DNA of 9,217 nt, taken from positions 1-9,217 of the forward strand of contig JAQVRG010000043.1 of NCBI GenBank assembly GCA_028701165.1. The letters run 5' to 3'. Each line of letters begins with the position of its first letter. Within the stretch, counting starts at the first letter, position 1. This document shows, one piece after another, positions 1-5,618 of the stretch. Under the pieces are notes generated by a model. The model did no database searches and was not told the DNA's origin. It saw only the letters and a list, made by a program, of their open reading frames with translations. This stretch comes from Eubacteriales bacterium. GTDB lineage: Bacteria > Bacillota > Clostridia > Christensenellales > CAG-138. Made by a program: the position numbers and the translations under genes.

Positions 1-1
1 T

Positions 2-709
2 TATCTTTGGGGCAACTACGGCAAGCCCATGCTGTTTGCGCCCTTAACGCTGCATCCGGAGCGTTTTCCCGACGTTATCCGCCTTGCGGCGGCAGATTGG
101 GAAAGCCGGGGCTATGAGGCGGCCTTCTACGGCGTGACCGACGCGCACAAGGCGTATTATGAGGCCGCGGGCTTTACGCTTTCGGAGGATCGAAGCAACG
201 CGGATTATGTATATGATACGGAAAGCCTGATCACCCTGAAGGGAAAGGCTTATCACGGCAAACGCAATCATATCAACCGGTTTTTGGAAAGCCATACCTT
301 CATCTACGAGCGGCTGACCCCGCAGATGGCGGACGCCTGCATGGAGGTATACGACGAATGGATGGCGGATAAAGCGGAACCGTACGCGGCGGAACGGCGC
401 GCGACGCAGGTTGCTTTATCCAACATGAACCAGCTGGGCTTAAAGGGCGGTGCGATCCGCGTGGACGGCGTGATGACGGCGTTTACCATCGGCGAACGTC
501 TGCGGGAGGATATGGCCTTGATTCATATTGAAAAGGCGGTGGACATGCCGGGTATGTTCCCGCTTATCAACCGGGAATTTTTAGCCCACGAATTCGCGGA
601 TGTACGCTATGTCAACAGGGAAGAGGATATGGGGCTGCCGGGGCTGCGCCGCGCGAAGATGTCCTATGCGCCGGAACGGATGATCAACAAGTATATCGCC
701 CGGCGATAA
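2..709 (+). CDS. DUF2156 / phosphatidylglycerol lysyltransferase C-terminal-like protein (5' partial)
   Basis: The reading frame is open from base 2 to the TAA at 707-709, giving 235 visible residues. The gene starts upstream: the nine residues before the first ATG at 29 (YLWGNYGKP) read as coding and continue to the window edge, so that ATG is internal. The C-terminal half carries the family signature: a GGAIRVDG stretch, a turn of the type TAFTIGERL, then an IHIEKA strand, an INREFLAHEF helix, the NREEDMGLPGLRRAKMSY block, and a final YAPERMINKYIARR. This matches the GNAT-like fold of PF09924, seen alone in cytosolic proteins of about 290-300 residues and as the aminoacyl-transfer domain of MprF-type lipid lysyltransferases. 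Roughly 60 residues should be missing at the N terminus. No membrane segment is visible, so this is more likely the stand-alone form, whose substrate is generally unknown. A hairpin with a T-run follows directly, so it probably ends its own transcription unit. The family call is firm; the reaction is not known. Confidence 0.85.
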   Translation, partial: YLWGNYGKPMLFAPLTLHPERFPDVIRLAAADWESRGYEAAFYGVTDAHKAYYEAAGFTLSEDRSNADYVYDTESLITLKGKAYHGKRNHINRFLESHTFIYERLTPQMADACMEVYDEWMADKAEPYAAERRATQVALSNMNQLGLKGGAIRVDGVMTAFTIGERLREDMALIHIEKAVDMPGMFPLINREFLAHEFADVRYVNREEDMGLPGLRRAKMSYAPERMINKYIARR

Positions 710-721
710 TTGGAAATAATG

Positions 722-752
722 CCGCGCACGCCTTGACGCAAGGGCGGTTTTT
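722..752 (+). terminator. Intrinsic terminator after the DUF2156 gene
   Basis: A stem CCTTG (731-735) / CAAGG (739-743) closes on a 3-nt loop. Outer pairing comes from CCGC (722-725) with GCGG (744-747), leaving a bulge, or from an alternative register pairing CG at 729-730 with CG at 745-746. TTTTT follows at 748-752. The stem is imperfect, so it may be a leaky terminator. It lies 13 nt after the stop codon. The hairpin contains the -35 box of the yajC promoter. Confidence 0.6.
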
Positions 753-761
753 CGATATGAT
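733..761 (+). promoter_or_regulatory. Sigma-A-type promoter of yajC
   Basis: TTGACG (733-738) and TATGAT (756-761) each match the sigma-70/sigma-A consensus at five of six positions and are separated by exactly 17 nt. Transcription would start near 768 and leave a 5' leader of about 75 nt before the yajC ATG at 843. The -35 box lies inside the hairpin of the upstream terminator. Confidence 0.7.
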
Positions 762-776
762 GATATATGTGAATTT

Positions 777-799
777 GCGGCGACGCGAGTCTAGGCCGC
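777..799 (+). other. Short hairpin in the yajC 5' leader
   Basis: GCGGC (777-781) can pair with GCCGC (795-799) across a 13-nt loop, just inside the predicted leader RNA of yajC. No known riboswitch motif was recognised. Five pairs with a large loop is weak, so this may be chance. Confidence 0.2.
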
Positions 800-842
800 T
801 TTCAACAATAAGAATAAGCAACAAAGGACGGTAAAAAATTCT

Positions 843-1178
843 ATGCCAGCAGCAACAACACAGGGTATCGGCAGTTTCTTCAGCTCCGGCGGTCTTCTGA
901 TCATCATGCTCATCGCTATGTTCGCCATCATGATCATTCCCCAGCGTAAGCGTGAAAAGAAGGTCAAGGAAATGCTCGCGGCCATCAAGGTAGGCGACCG
1001 CATCCGTACCATCGGCGGCATCTACGGCACCGTAAGCGCGATCAAGGACGACGTCATCACCGTGATGGTAGGCCCCGACAAGATTCGTCTCGTATTCACG
1101 CGCGGCGCGATCGCCAACGTGGAAAACGTAGCGGCGGAGAACACCATGACCGAAGAGGTCAAGGAGATCAACGAGTAA
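843..1178 (+). CDS. yajC: Preprotein translocase accessory subunit YajC
   Basis: This 111-residue protein has the YajC layout: a short N terminus, one hydrophobic membrane helix at about residues 18-33 (LLIIMLIAMFAIMIIP), the basic PQRKREKK stretch at 33-40, then a small soluble domain with the signature GDRIRTIGGIYGTV (51-64) and the strand KIRLVFTRGAIANV (80-93). YajC is a single-pass inner-membrane protein that associates with SecDF-YidC and the SecYEG translocon. Its precise contribution to secretion is still poorly defined. The ATG at 843 is preceded by AAAGGA at 823-828, a rather long 14-nt spacing, but no other start keeps the N terminus intact. The gene has its own promoter and a strong terminator, so it is probably transcribed alone. 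secD and secF, which often follow yajC in Clostridia, are not next to it. Confidence 0.95.
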   Translation: MPAATTQGIGSFFSSGGLLIIMLIAMFAIMIIPQRKREKKVKEMLAAIKVGDRIRTIGGIYGTVSAIKDDVITVMVGPDKIRLVFTRGAIANVENVAAENTMTEEVKEINE

Positions 1179-1198
1179 AACGCGATAGATTGCCTTTT

Positions 1199-1223
1199 GG
1201 CGCGGCTTTTGCCGCGCCTTTTT
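1199..1223 (+). terminator. Strong intrinsic terminator after yajC
   Basis: A perfect 8-bp stem GGCGCGGC (1199-1206) / GCCGCGCC (1211-1218) closes on a TTTT loop and is followed directly by TTTTT (1219-1223). It lies 20 nt after the yajC stop. This is a textbook Rho-independent terminator and separates yajC from the SDR gene. Confidence 0.93.
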
Positions 1224-1251
1224 ATATATGTCTAAACCGCTGGTGAAACGG

Positions 1252-1280
1252 TTGACACACGCCCTAAAATAAGATAATCT
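1252..1280 (+). promoter_or_regulatory. Promoter of the SDR gene
   Basis: TTGACA at 1252-1257 is a perfect -35 hexamer in a locally AT-rich stretch between a terminator and a gene. The -10 is less certain. GATAAT (1273-1278) matches five of six positions but at a 15-nt spacing. TAATCT (1275-1280) has the ideal 17 nt but a poorer match. The short or imperfect core fits a promoter that depends on, or is modulated by, a regulator. An imperfect inverted repeat, AACCG (1235-1239) / CGGTT (1249-1253), overlaps the -35 box. Confidence 0.6.
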
Positions 1281-1287
1281 AATATCG

Positions 1288-1299
1288 ATACCAAGGTAT
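1288..1299 (+). promoter_or_regulatory. Operator-like palindrome in the SDR leader
   Basis: ATACC (1288-1292) and GGTAT (1295-1299) are perfect inverted half-sites around a 2-nt centre, AA. The site falls at or just after the expected transcription start, where a bound repressor would block initiation or early elongation. I do not recognise the motif as belonging to a specific regulator family, and no regulator gene lies beside it. A 12-bp site can arise by chance, so the regulatory role is an inference. Confidence 0.4.
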
Positions 1300-1326
1300 T
1301 ATTTTGATAGAAAGAGGTTTGTTGCT

Positions 1327-2091
1327 ATGGCTGACATGACAGGGCGTGTTGTTCTGGTTACCGGCGGCGGTAAAGGCATTGGATTCGGTATCGCAAAGGC
1401 GTTTGCGAAGGCGGGCGCTTCCCTTGTGATCACCGGGCGCACCGCGGCGACGCTTGAAAAGGCGGCGGCGCAGCTTAAGGAGGACTACGGCGTTGATGTT
1501 TTGGCTTTGACGGCGGATGGCGCCGACGAGCAGGGCGTAAAGGACGTGGTCGCCAAGGCGATCGAGCGCTTTGGCAAGCTGGATGTGCTGGTCAATAACG
1601 CGCAGGCTTCTAAGTCCGGCAAGATGCTGGTGGAGCACAGTAAGGAGGACTTTGACCTTGCGATCAATTCCGGCTTGTACGGCGCGTTCTTCTATATGCG
1701 CGAAGCGTATCCCTACCTGAAGGAATCCGGCCATGGGCGCGTCATCAATTTTGCGTCCGGCGCGGGTCTTTTCGGCAAGCCCGGCCAATCCTCCTACGCG
1801 GCCGCCAAGGAAGGCATCCGCGGTTTGTCGCGCGTTGCCGCGACCGAGTGGGCGGCGGACGGCATCACCGTCAACGTGATATGCCCGCTGGCGATGACCG
1901 AGCAGCTTGCGGCATGGAAGGAAGCCTATCCCGAAGTATATGCGCAGACCATCAAGGGCATCCCCATGGGGCGCTTTGCGGATCCCGAAAAGGATATTGG
2001 CGCTATGTGCGTTCTTGTTGCGTCCGATGAGACCGCGTATATGACCGGCGAGACCATCACGTTGCAGGGCGGCAGCGGCCTCCGGCCGTAA
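1327..2091 (+). CDS. SDR family NAD(P)-dependent oxidoreductase
   Basis: This 254-residue protein is a full-length classical short-chain dehydrogenase/reductase. Visible motifs are the Rossmann glycine loop TGGGKGIG (12-19), NNAQ (90-93, a variant of the usual NNAG), the conserved Asn114, catalytic Ser144 and the YxxxK pair Tyr157/Lys161. After the last core strand it has ICPL where most relatives have a Pro-Gly. Lys16 in the glycine loop and Arg38 after the second strand suggest NADP(H) preference; this is inferred from known SDR rules. The C terminus, TGETITLQGGSGLRP, is typical. The substrate cannot be told from sequence: 3-oxoacyl, sugar, polyol or steroid carbonyls are all possible. A dedicated FabG is less likely because the gene is not in a fatty-acid cluster. 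AAAGAGG (1311-1317) lies 9 nt before the ATG. Its own promoter, operator-like site and downstream hairpin suggest a separately regulated single-gene unit. Confidence 0.92.
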   Translation: MADMTGRVVLVTGGGKGIGFGIAKAFAKAGASLVITGRTAATLEKAAAQLKEDYGVDVLALTADGADEQGVKDVVAKAIERFGKLDVLVNNAQASKSGKMLVEHSKEDFDLAINSGLYGAFFYMREAYPYLKESGHGRVINFASGAGLFGKPGQSSYAAAKEGIRGLSRVAATEWAADGITVNVICPLAMTEQLAAWKEAYPEVYAQTIKGIPMGRFADPEKDIGAMCVLVASDETAYMTGETITLQGGSGLRP

Positions 2092-2104
2092 CCTTGCAGG
2101 CGGT

Positions 2105-2124
2105 CTAAGGCCGTGAGGCCTTGG
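2105..2124 (+). other. Hairpin with a GUGA tetraloop downstream of the SDR gene
   Basis: CTAAGGCC (2105-2112) pairs with GGCCTTGG (2117-2124), including one G-U pair, around the GNRA-type loop GTGA (2113-2116). No T-run follows, so it is not a terminator by itself. It may protect the 3' end of the SDR transcript or be chance in GC-rich DNA. Confidence 0.4.
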
Positions 2125-2167
2125 AAGCGGCGCGCGCTTTGAGCCCTGTAACGATCCCGGAATTTTT

Positions 2168-2200
2168 CAGGCCGACGGTGAAAACCGGCGGCCTGCTTTT
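2168..2200 (+). terminator. Probable intrinsic terminator of the SDR gene
   Basis: CAGGCCG (2168-2174) pairs with CGGCCTG (2189-2195). After one A-G mismatch, CGGT (2176-2179) pairs with ACCG (2184-2187) around a GAAA tetraloop. C and then TTTT (2197-2200) follow. The 11-bp stem with a GNRA loop is very stable. The T-run is short, so termination may be partial. It lies about 77 nt after the SDR stop and 57 nt before the next start codon. Confidence 0.65.
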
Positions 2201-2257
2201 GCATGATTCGCTTTCGGAACGCATAGGTTGTAACATCCCTGCGAAGGAGGAAAGATC

Positions 2258-2641
2258 ATGCAAATCGGTACAAAAGGGAATACGCTGCTTATGGTGCTGC
2301 TGAAAGCCTCTTTTTTGGGCGCGGCGGCAAGCTTTGCACTTCTGCTGCTGTTCGCGCTGGCGCTGCAAAAAAACTGGTTGCAGTTAAGCGCGCTGGGGGT
2401 CATGACAGTGGCGATCAAGGTGGCGTCGGCCGCCGCGGCGTCCGCGCTTGCGGTCGGGTTGTATAAGCGGCGCGCGTGGCTGGTGGGCGGGCTTGCGGGG
2501 CTTTGCTACGCGGCGCTTGCGTTTTTGTTGTTTTCCGTTATGTCCAAGAGCTTTTCGATATCGCTGGGGATCTTGAGCGATCTTGGTACGGGCGCGCTCG
2601 CGGGCGTTTTCACGGCGCTGCTCATACGCATGTTTCGATAG
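2258..2641 (+). CDS. TIGR04086 / DUF3792 family membrane protein
   Basis: This 127-residue, very hydrophobic protein has four likely membrane helices at about residues 11-36, 43-67, 73-94 and 102-124. A short YKRR loop (69-72) after helix 2 is probably on the cytoplasmic side by the positive-inside rule. Length, helix number and position between yajC and recJ fit the TIGR04086/PF12670 (DUF3792) family; Bacillus YrzE lies in a comparable yajC-secDF region. No catalytic motif is visible and the family's function is unknown. Its repeated location near yajC and secDF hints at a role in membrane-protein or secretion biology, which is inference only. AAGGAGG at 2244-2250 sits 7 nt before the ATG and is one of the best ribosome binding sites in the window. 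It is the first gene of the operon. I found no convincing promoter in the roughly 60 nt upstream, so some read-through from the SDR gene is possible. Confidence 0.8.
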   Translation: MQIGTKGNTLLMVLLKASFLGAAASFALLLLFALALQKNWLQLSALGVMTVAIKVASAAAASALAVGLYKRRAWLVGGLAGLCYAALAFLLFSVMSKSFSISLGILSDLGTGALAGVFTALLIRMFR

Positions 2642-2658
2642 GCTTTCAGGCGCTTTCA

Positions 2659-2672
2659 TGCTATACTATAGT
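2659..2672 (+). promoter_or_regulatory. Extended -10 promoter element at the recJ start
   Basis: TGCTATACT (2659-2667) fits the extended -10 pattern TGnTATAAT with one mismatch. An overlapping TATAGT (2667-2672) is a second -10-like hexamer. No good -35 is seen (TAGGCT at 2639-2644 has 17-nt spacing but is poor), as is common for extended -10 promoters. Transcription would begin at about 2674-2676, at the A of the recJ ATG. Confidence 0.45.
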
Positions 2673-2675
2673 CCT

Positions 2676-5066
2676 ATGGAATTGTTTGTGCAAAACGAAG
2701 CGTATAGTGGACAAGCCCCGCGCATAAAGGGCGTATCGCCCATGCTCGCGGCGCTGCTTGCAAAGCGCGGCGTTGTGGGCGCGGCGGCTGTACGCGCCTT
2801 TTTAGAACCGAACACGGAGGATCTTTTCGATCCTTTTCTCTTTTCAGGCATGGCGGACGCCGTTTCCCGCGTGCGTCAGGCGCTGGATAGGCACGAACGC
2901 ATATGCGTTTACGGTGACTATGATGTGGACGGCGTATGCGCGGTAAGCACGCTCGTGATGTGCCTTCGCAGGCTGGGCGCGGAGGTTTGTTATCATATCC
3001 CTTCCCGCCACAACGAGGGCTACGGCATGAATATAGGCGCTGTGGAGGCGCTGGCCGAACAGGGCGTCCGGCTGATCATCACGGTGGATAACGGCGTGAA
3101 GGCGTATGACGAGGCGGCGCGCTGCTATGAGTTGGGGATGGAGCTTGTGATTACCGACCATCATATCAGCGGGGAAACGCTGCCCCGCTGCGCCGCCGCG
3201 GTCTGCCATACGCTGCCCGGCGACGGCTATCCCAATAAGGATATCTGCGGTGCGGCGACGGCCTTTAAGCTCGTGCAGGCGCTTGCGGGCTTTGATGAGG
3301 CGAAACGCTATCTGCCGCTTGCGGGTCTTGCAACGGTGGCGGATCTGGTGCCGCTGCTGGGAGAAAACCGCGTGATCGTATCGGAAGCCTTGCGCATGCT
3401 CAACCGCGGCGAAGCGCCCGCGGGTCTTTTGGCGCTGGCGCGCGAGGTCGGCGGCAACGGTATCTTTACGTCGCGCCATTTGGCGTTTGGCTTTGCCCCG
3501 CGCATCAACGCGGCGGGAAGGCTGGGGGACGCGTCGCTTTGCGTGGAGCTTTTGTGCGGCGAGGACGAGGCGGAAACGGCACGGATCGCGGCGGCGCTTA
3601 GCGCCTTGAACGCCCAACGCCAAAGCGAGGAGCTTTCGATCTGCGCCGAAGCGTACGCGGCGCTGGACGCGTCAGACTTGACAGAGCGCCGCACCATCGT
3701 CCTCAAAGGGGACTGGAACAGCGGCGTGATCGGCATCGCGGCGACGCGCGTTGTGGAAAGGTACTACCGGCCGGCTATTCTCTTTTCCGAAAAGGACGGC
3801 GTGCTCACGGGCAGCGCGCGCTCCATCGACGGCGTGCATTTGTATGCGGCGCTTTTGCAATGCGCCGATCTGTTCGTTCGCTTTGGCGGCCACGCGGCGG
3901 CGGCGGGCGTTACGATGGACGCTTCGCATTACGAGGCGTTCTGCGAACGCTTTGAGGCGGCGGTGCGTTTTCTTGCGCCGCAGGAGGCGGCGTTTGTGCC
4001 TAAGCGCGCCTATGAGCTTGAAGCGCCGTTAGAGGACGTGAATATGGGGCTTGCCGAGGATATCGAACGCCTTGCGCCCTTTGGCGCCGGCAATCCAAGG
4101 CCGCTTTTTCGCATACGCGGCGCATATCTTCGGAACTTGAAGCGCATGGGCGACGGCAGCCATCTGCGGGGGACGCTCGCGGCGGGGACGGCGACGCGCT
4201 CCTGCACGCTTTTTAACATGCGCGGCGCATGGGACGCGCTGCTCGCCATGGATCGGTGCGATCTCTTATGCGCCCCCGCCGTAGACGTTTGGAACGGCGC
4301 GCGCAGCCTGCAGATACAGCTCAAGGCGGTTCGCGCTTCCCTTCCCGATGATACGGACGCTTATATCGACGCGCATCAAACGAAATTTGTTGATGCTTTT
4401 TCGCGCAACATCCTATATAATATTACCCGTGGTGATTTGGCCTTTTCACACGCGGCGGCGGACGAATGGCTGAAAGCGGCGCTGGACGAACATGGCGCCG
4501 GCACGCTTACGCTCTGCTTTACGCCCGCGGGCGCGAAGCGTTTGCTGTGTAGTATGGATGTGTATGCGCGCATGGACGTTGCCTTTTTTTGCGAACCTAA
4601 GACATCCTGCGCCTACAACGCGGCGGTGCTTGCGCCGGTGCTCGATGCAATGGAACCTTGGCGCTATAGGCGGATTCTTGTCTACGATACGCCGGTATTC
4701 CCAGGCGTTGCGCGGCGCCTTCAAGAGATCGCGCCCCATGCCAAGCTCGTGCTTGCGAAAACGCGGGAAGCGGACGCGGCGGCGCTTCGGGAAGCGCTTT
4801 ATTTGGACAGAGAAGGAATGGCGCTTATGTACCGTGCGTTTCGCTTAGCAAAACGGCGGTTTTATAACCGGGAGGAGCTGGCTGATTTTTTAGCCCGCGA
4901 AACGCGCCTTTCGCGCACGCTCTGCGCTTTGGGCGCGGATATTCTGTTAGAGCTGGGCTTTGCCCATGCGCATAACGGTATAGAGCTAATCCCCGACGCG
5001 CCTAAAAAGCCGTTGGAGGAAAGCGCGACCTATCGCGCCCTGCAAGCGCTGCGGGACGCACAATAA
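2676..5066 (+). CDS. recJ: Single-stranded-DNA-specific 5'-3' exonuclease RecJ
   Basis: RecJ degrades single-stranded DNA 5' to 3' in RecF-pathway recombination, base-excision and mismatch repair. The protein (796 residues from this start) has the complete family order: the DHH domain with DYDVDG (81-86), DNG (138-140) and the DHH triad (161-163), the core motif APRINAAGR (274-282), the DHHA1 domain with GSARSIDG (379-386) and FGGHAAAAG (403-411), an OB-like region around 445-555, and a roughly 230-residue C-terminal extension typical of Bacillota RecJ. Metal-binding residues look intact, so it should be active. The start is uncertain. ATG 2676 has no Shine-Dalgarno sequence but lies at the predicted +1 of an extended -10 element and gives the N terminus MELFVQN, close to the family pattern. 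ATG 2658 is in frame, adds six residues and has only a weak AGG upstream. Starts further upstream overlap the DUF3792 gene. Confidence 0.95.
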   Translation: MELFVQNEAYSGQAPRIKGVSPMLAALLAKRGVVGAAAVRAFLEPNTEDLFDPFLFSGMADAVSRVRQALDRHERICVYGDYDVDGVCAVSTLVMCLRRLGAEVCYHIPSRHNEGYGMNIGAVEALAEQGVRLIITVDNGVKAYDEAARCYELGMELVITDHHISGETLPRCAAAVCHTLPGDGYPNKDICGAATAFKLVQALAGFDEAKRYLPLAGLATVADLVPLLGENRVIVSEALRMLNRGEAPAGLLALAREVGGNGIFTSRHLAFGFAPRINAAGRLGDASLCVELLCGEDEAETARIAAALSALNAQRQSEELSICAEAYAALDASDLTERRTIVLKGDWNSGVIGIAATRVVERYYRPAILFSEKDGVLTGSARSIDGVHLYAALLQCADLFVRFGGHAAAAGVTMDASHYEAFCERFEAAVRFLAPQEAAFVPKRAYELEAPLEDVNMGLAEDIERLAPFGAGNPRPLFRIRGAYLRNLKRMGDGSHLRGTLAAGTATRSCTLFNMRGAWDALLAMDRCDLLCAPAVDVWNGARSLQIQLKAVRASLPDDTDAYIDAHQTKFVDAFSRNILYNITRGDLAFSHAAADEWLKAALDEHGAGTLTLCFTPAGAKRLLCSMDVYARMDVAFFCEPKTSCAYNAAVLAPVLDAMEPWRYRRILVYDTPVFPGVARRLQEIAPHAKLVLAKTREADAAALREALYLDREGMALMYRAFRLAKRRFYNREELADFLARETRLSRTLCALGADILLELGFAHAHNGIELIPDAPKKPLEESATYRALQALRDAQ
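4390..4421 (+). promoter_or_regulatory. Promoter-like AT-rich island inside recJ
   Basis: TTGATG (4390-4395) is followed by TATATA (4414-4419, 18-nt spacing) and TATAAT (4416-4421, a perfect -10 hexamer at 20-nt spacing). It lies in a conspicuously AT-rich patch of an otherwise GC-rich gene, about 650 nt before apt. It could drive extra transcription of apt and relA. It is unproven: the same bases encode RecJ residues of ordinary composition. Confidence 0.3.
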
Positions 5067-5075
5067 GGAGGAAAT

Positions 5076-5594
5076 ATGGATCTCAAGACCGCAATCCGCA
5101 ACATCCCTGATTTTCCCAAGGAGGGTATCCTTTTTTACGACGTGACTACGCTGCTCCAAAACAAGGACGCGTACCATGAGATGATCGACCGGCTCGTCGA
5201 AAGCCTCAAGGGAAAACAGGTGGACATCGTGGTGGGGCCGGAAGCACGGGGCTTTGTGATAGGCTCGGCGCTTGCCTACGCCCTGCGCGCGGGCTTTGTG
5301 CTGGCGCGCAAGCCCGGGAAGCTTCCCTATAAGACCATGGCGTATGAATACGATTTGGAATACGGCACGGATTCGCTGGAGATCCATGTAGACGCGATCC
5401 CCAAGGGCGCCAAGGTCGTCGTGGTGGATGATCTGCTGGCAACGGGCGGTACGGCGCTTGCGGCGATACGGCTTGTGGAGCAAGCGGGCGGCGAGGTCGT
5501 GGCGGCGCGCTTTGGCATAGAGCTGGAGGACCTTGGCGGCAGAGCGTTTCTGAAGGATTACGACGTAGAGTCGATTATTAAGTACGAAAGCTGA
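5076..5594 (+). CDS. apt: Adenine phosphoribosyltransferase
   Basis: Apt converts adenine and PRPP to AMP and pyrophosphate in cytosolic purine salvage. The 172-residue length is standard for the family. Visible motifs are the N-terminal IRNIPDFPKEGILFYDVTTLL (7-27), VGPEARGF (53-60), the mobile-loop region ARKPGKLPY (77-85) and the PRPP-binding signature VVVVDDLLATGGTA (114-127) with the paired acidic residues Asp118/Asp119. AAGGAGG (5065-5071) overlaps the recJ stop codon and sits 4 nt from the ATG, indicating translation coupled to recJ. The gene lies directly before relA/spoT, a conserved arrangement in Bacillota. The pairing makes biochemical sense because (p)ppGpp is known to restrain purine nucleotide synthesis and salvage enzymes, though control of this Apt by (p)ppGpp is inference. 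The call is firm. Confidence 0.97.
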   Translation: MDLKTAIRNIPDFPKEGILFYDVTTLLQNKDAYHEMIDRLVESLKGKQVDIVVGPEARGFVIGSALAYALRAGFVLARKPGKLPYKTMAYEYDLEYGTDSLEIHVDAIPKGAKVVVVDDLLATGGTALAAIRLVEQAGGEVVAARFGIELEDLGGRAFLKDYDVESIIKYES

Positions 5595-5599
5595 AGGAG
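5594..5599 (+). promoter_or_regulatory. Distant Shine-Dalgarno-like site before relA
   Basis: AAGGAG overlaps the apt stop codon but lies 19 nt before the GTG at 5619 and 28 nt before the ATG at 5628, too far for normal initiation. A closer GGTG (5618-5621), 6 nt before ATG 5628, may be the functional site. The arrangement therefore leaves the relA start undecided and suggests inefficient or coupled initiation. Confidence 0.4.
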
Positions 5600-5618
5600 A
5601 AAAAGCGGCGTACAACGG

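Noticed and set aside
1279..1788. A 169-codon minus-strand open frame covering the SDR promoter and 5' half
   Set aside because: It is a shadow of the SDR coding sequence. The promoter, ribosome binding site and SDR motifs support the plus strand.
2199..2236. Possible promoter TTGCAT followed by CATAGG or TGTAAC before the DUF3792 gene
   Set aside because: No -10 with a reasonable match falls at 16-18 nt from TTGCAT, so the evidence is too weak to annotate.
2583..2675. An upstream start for recJ at 2583
   Set aside because: It would overlap the DUF3792 gene by about 59 nt. The added N terminus (MVRARSRAFSRRCS...) is that gene read in another frame and does not resemble RecJ.
2844..3623. A 259-codon minus-strand open frame opposite recJ
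   Set aside because: It covers the conserved DHH-domain coding region of recJ and has shadow-like composition with no motif.
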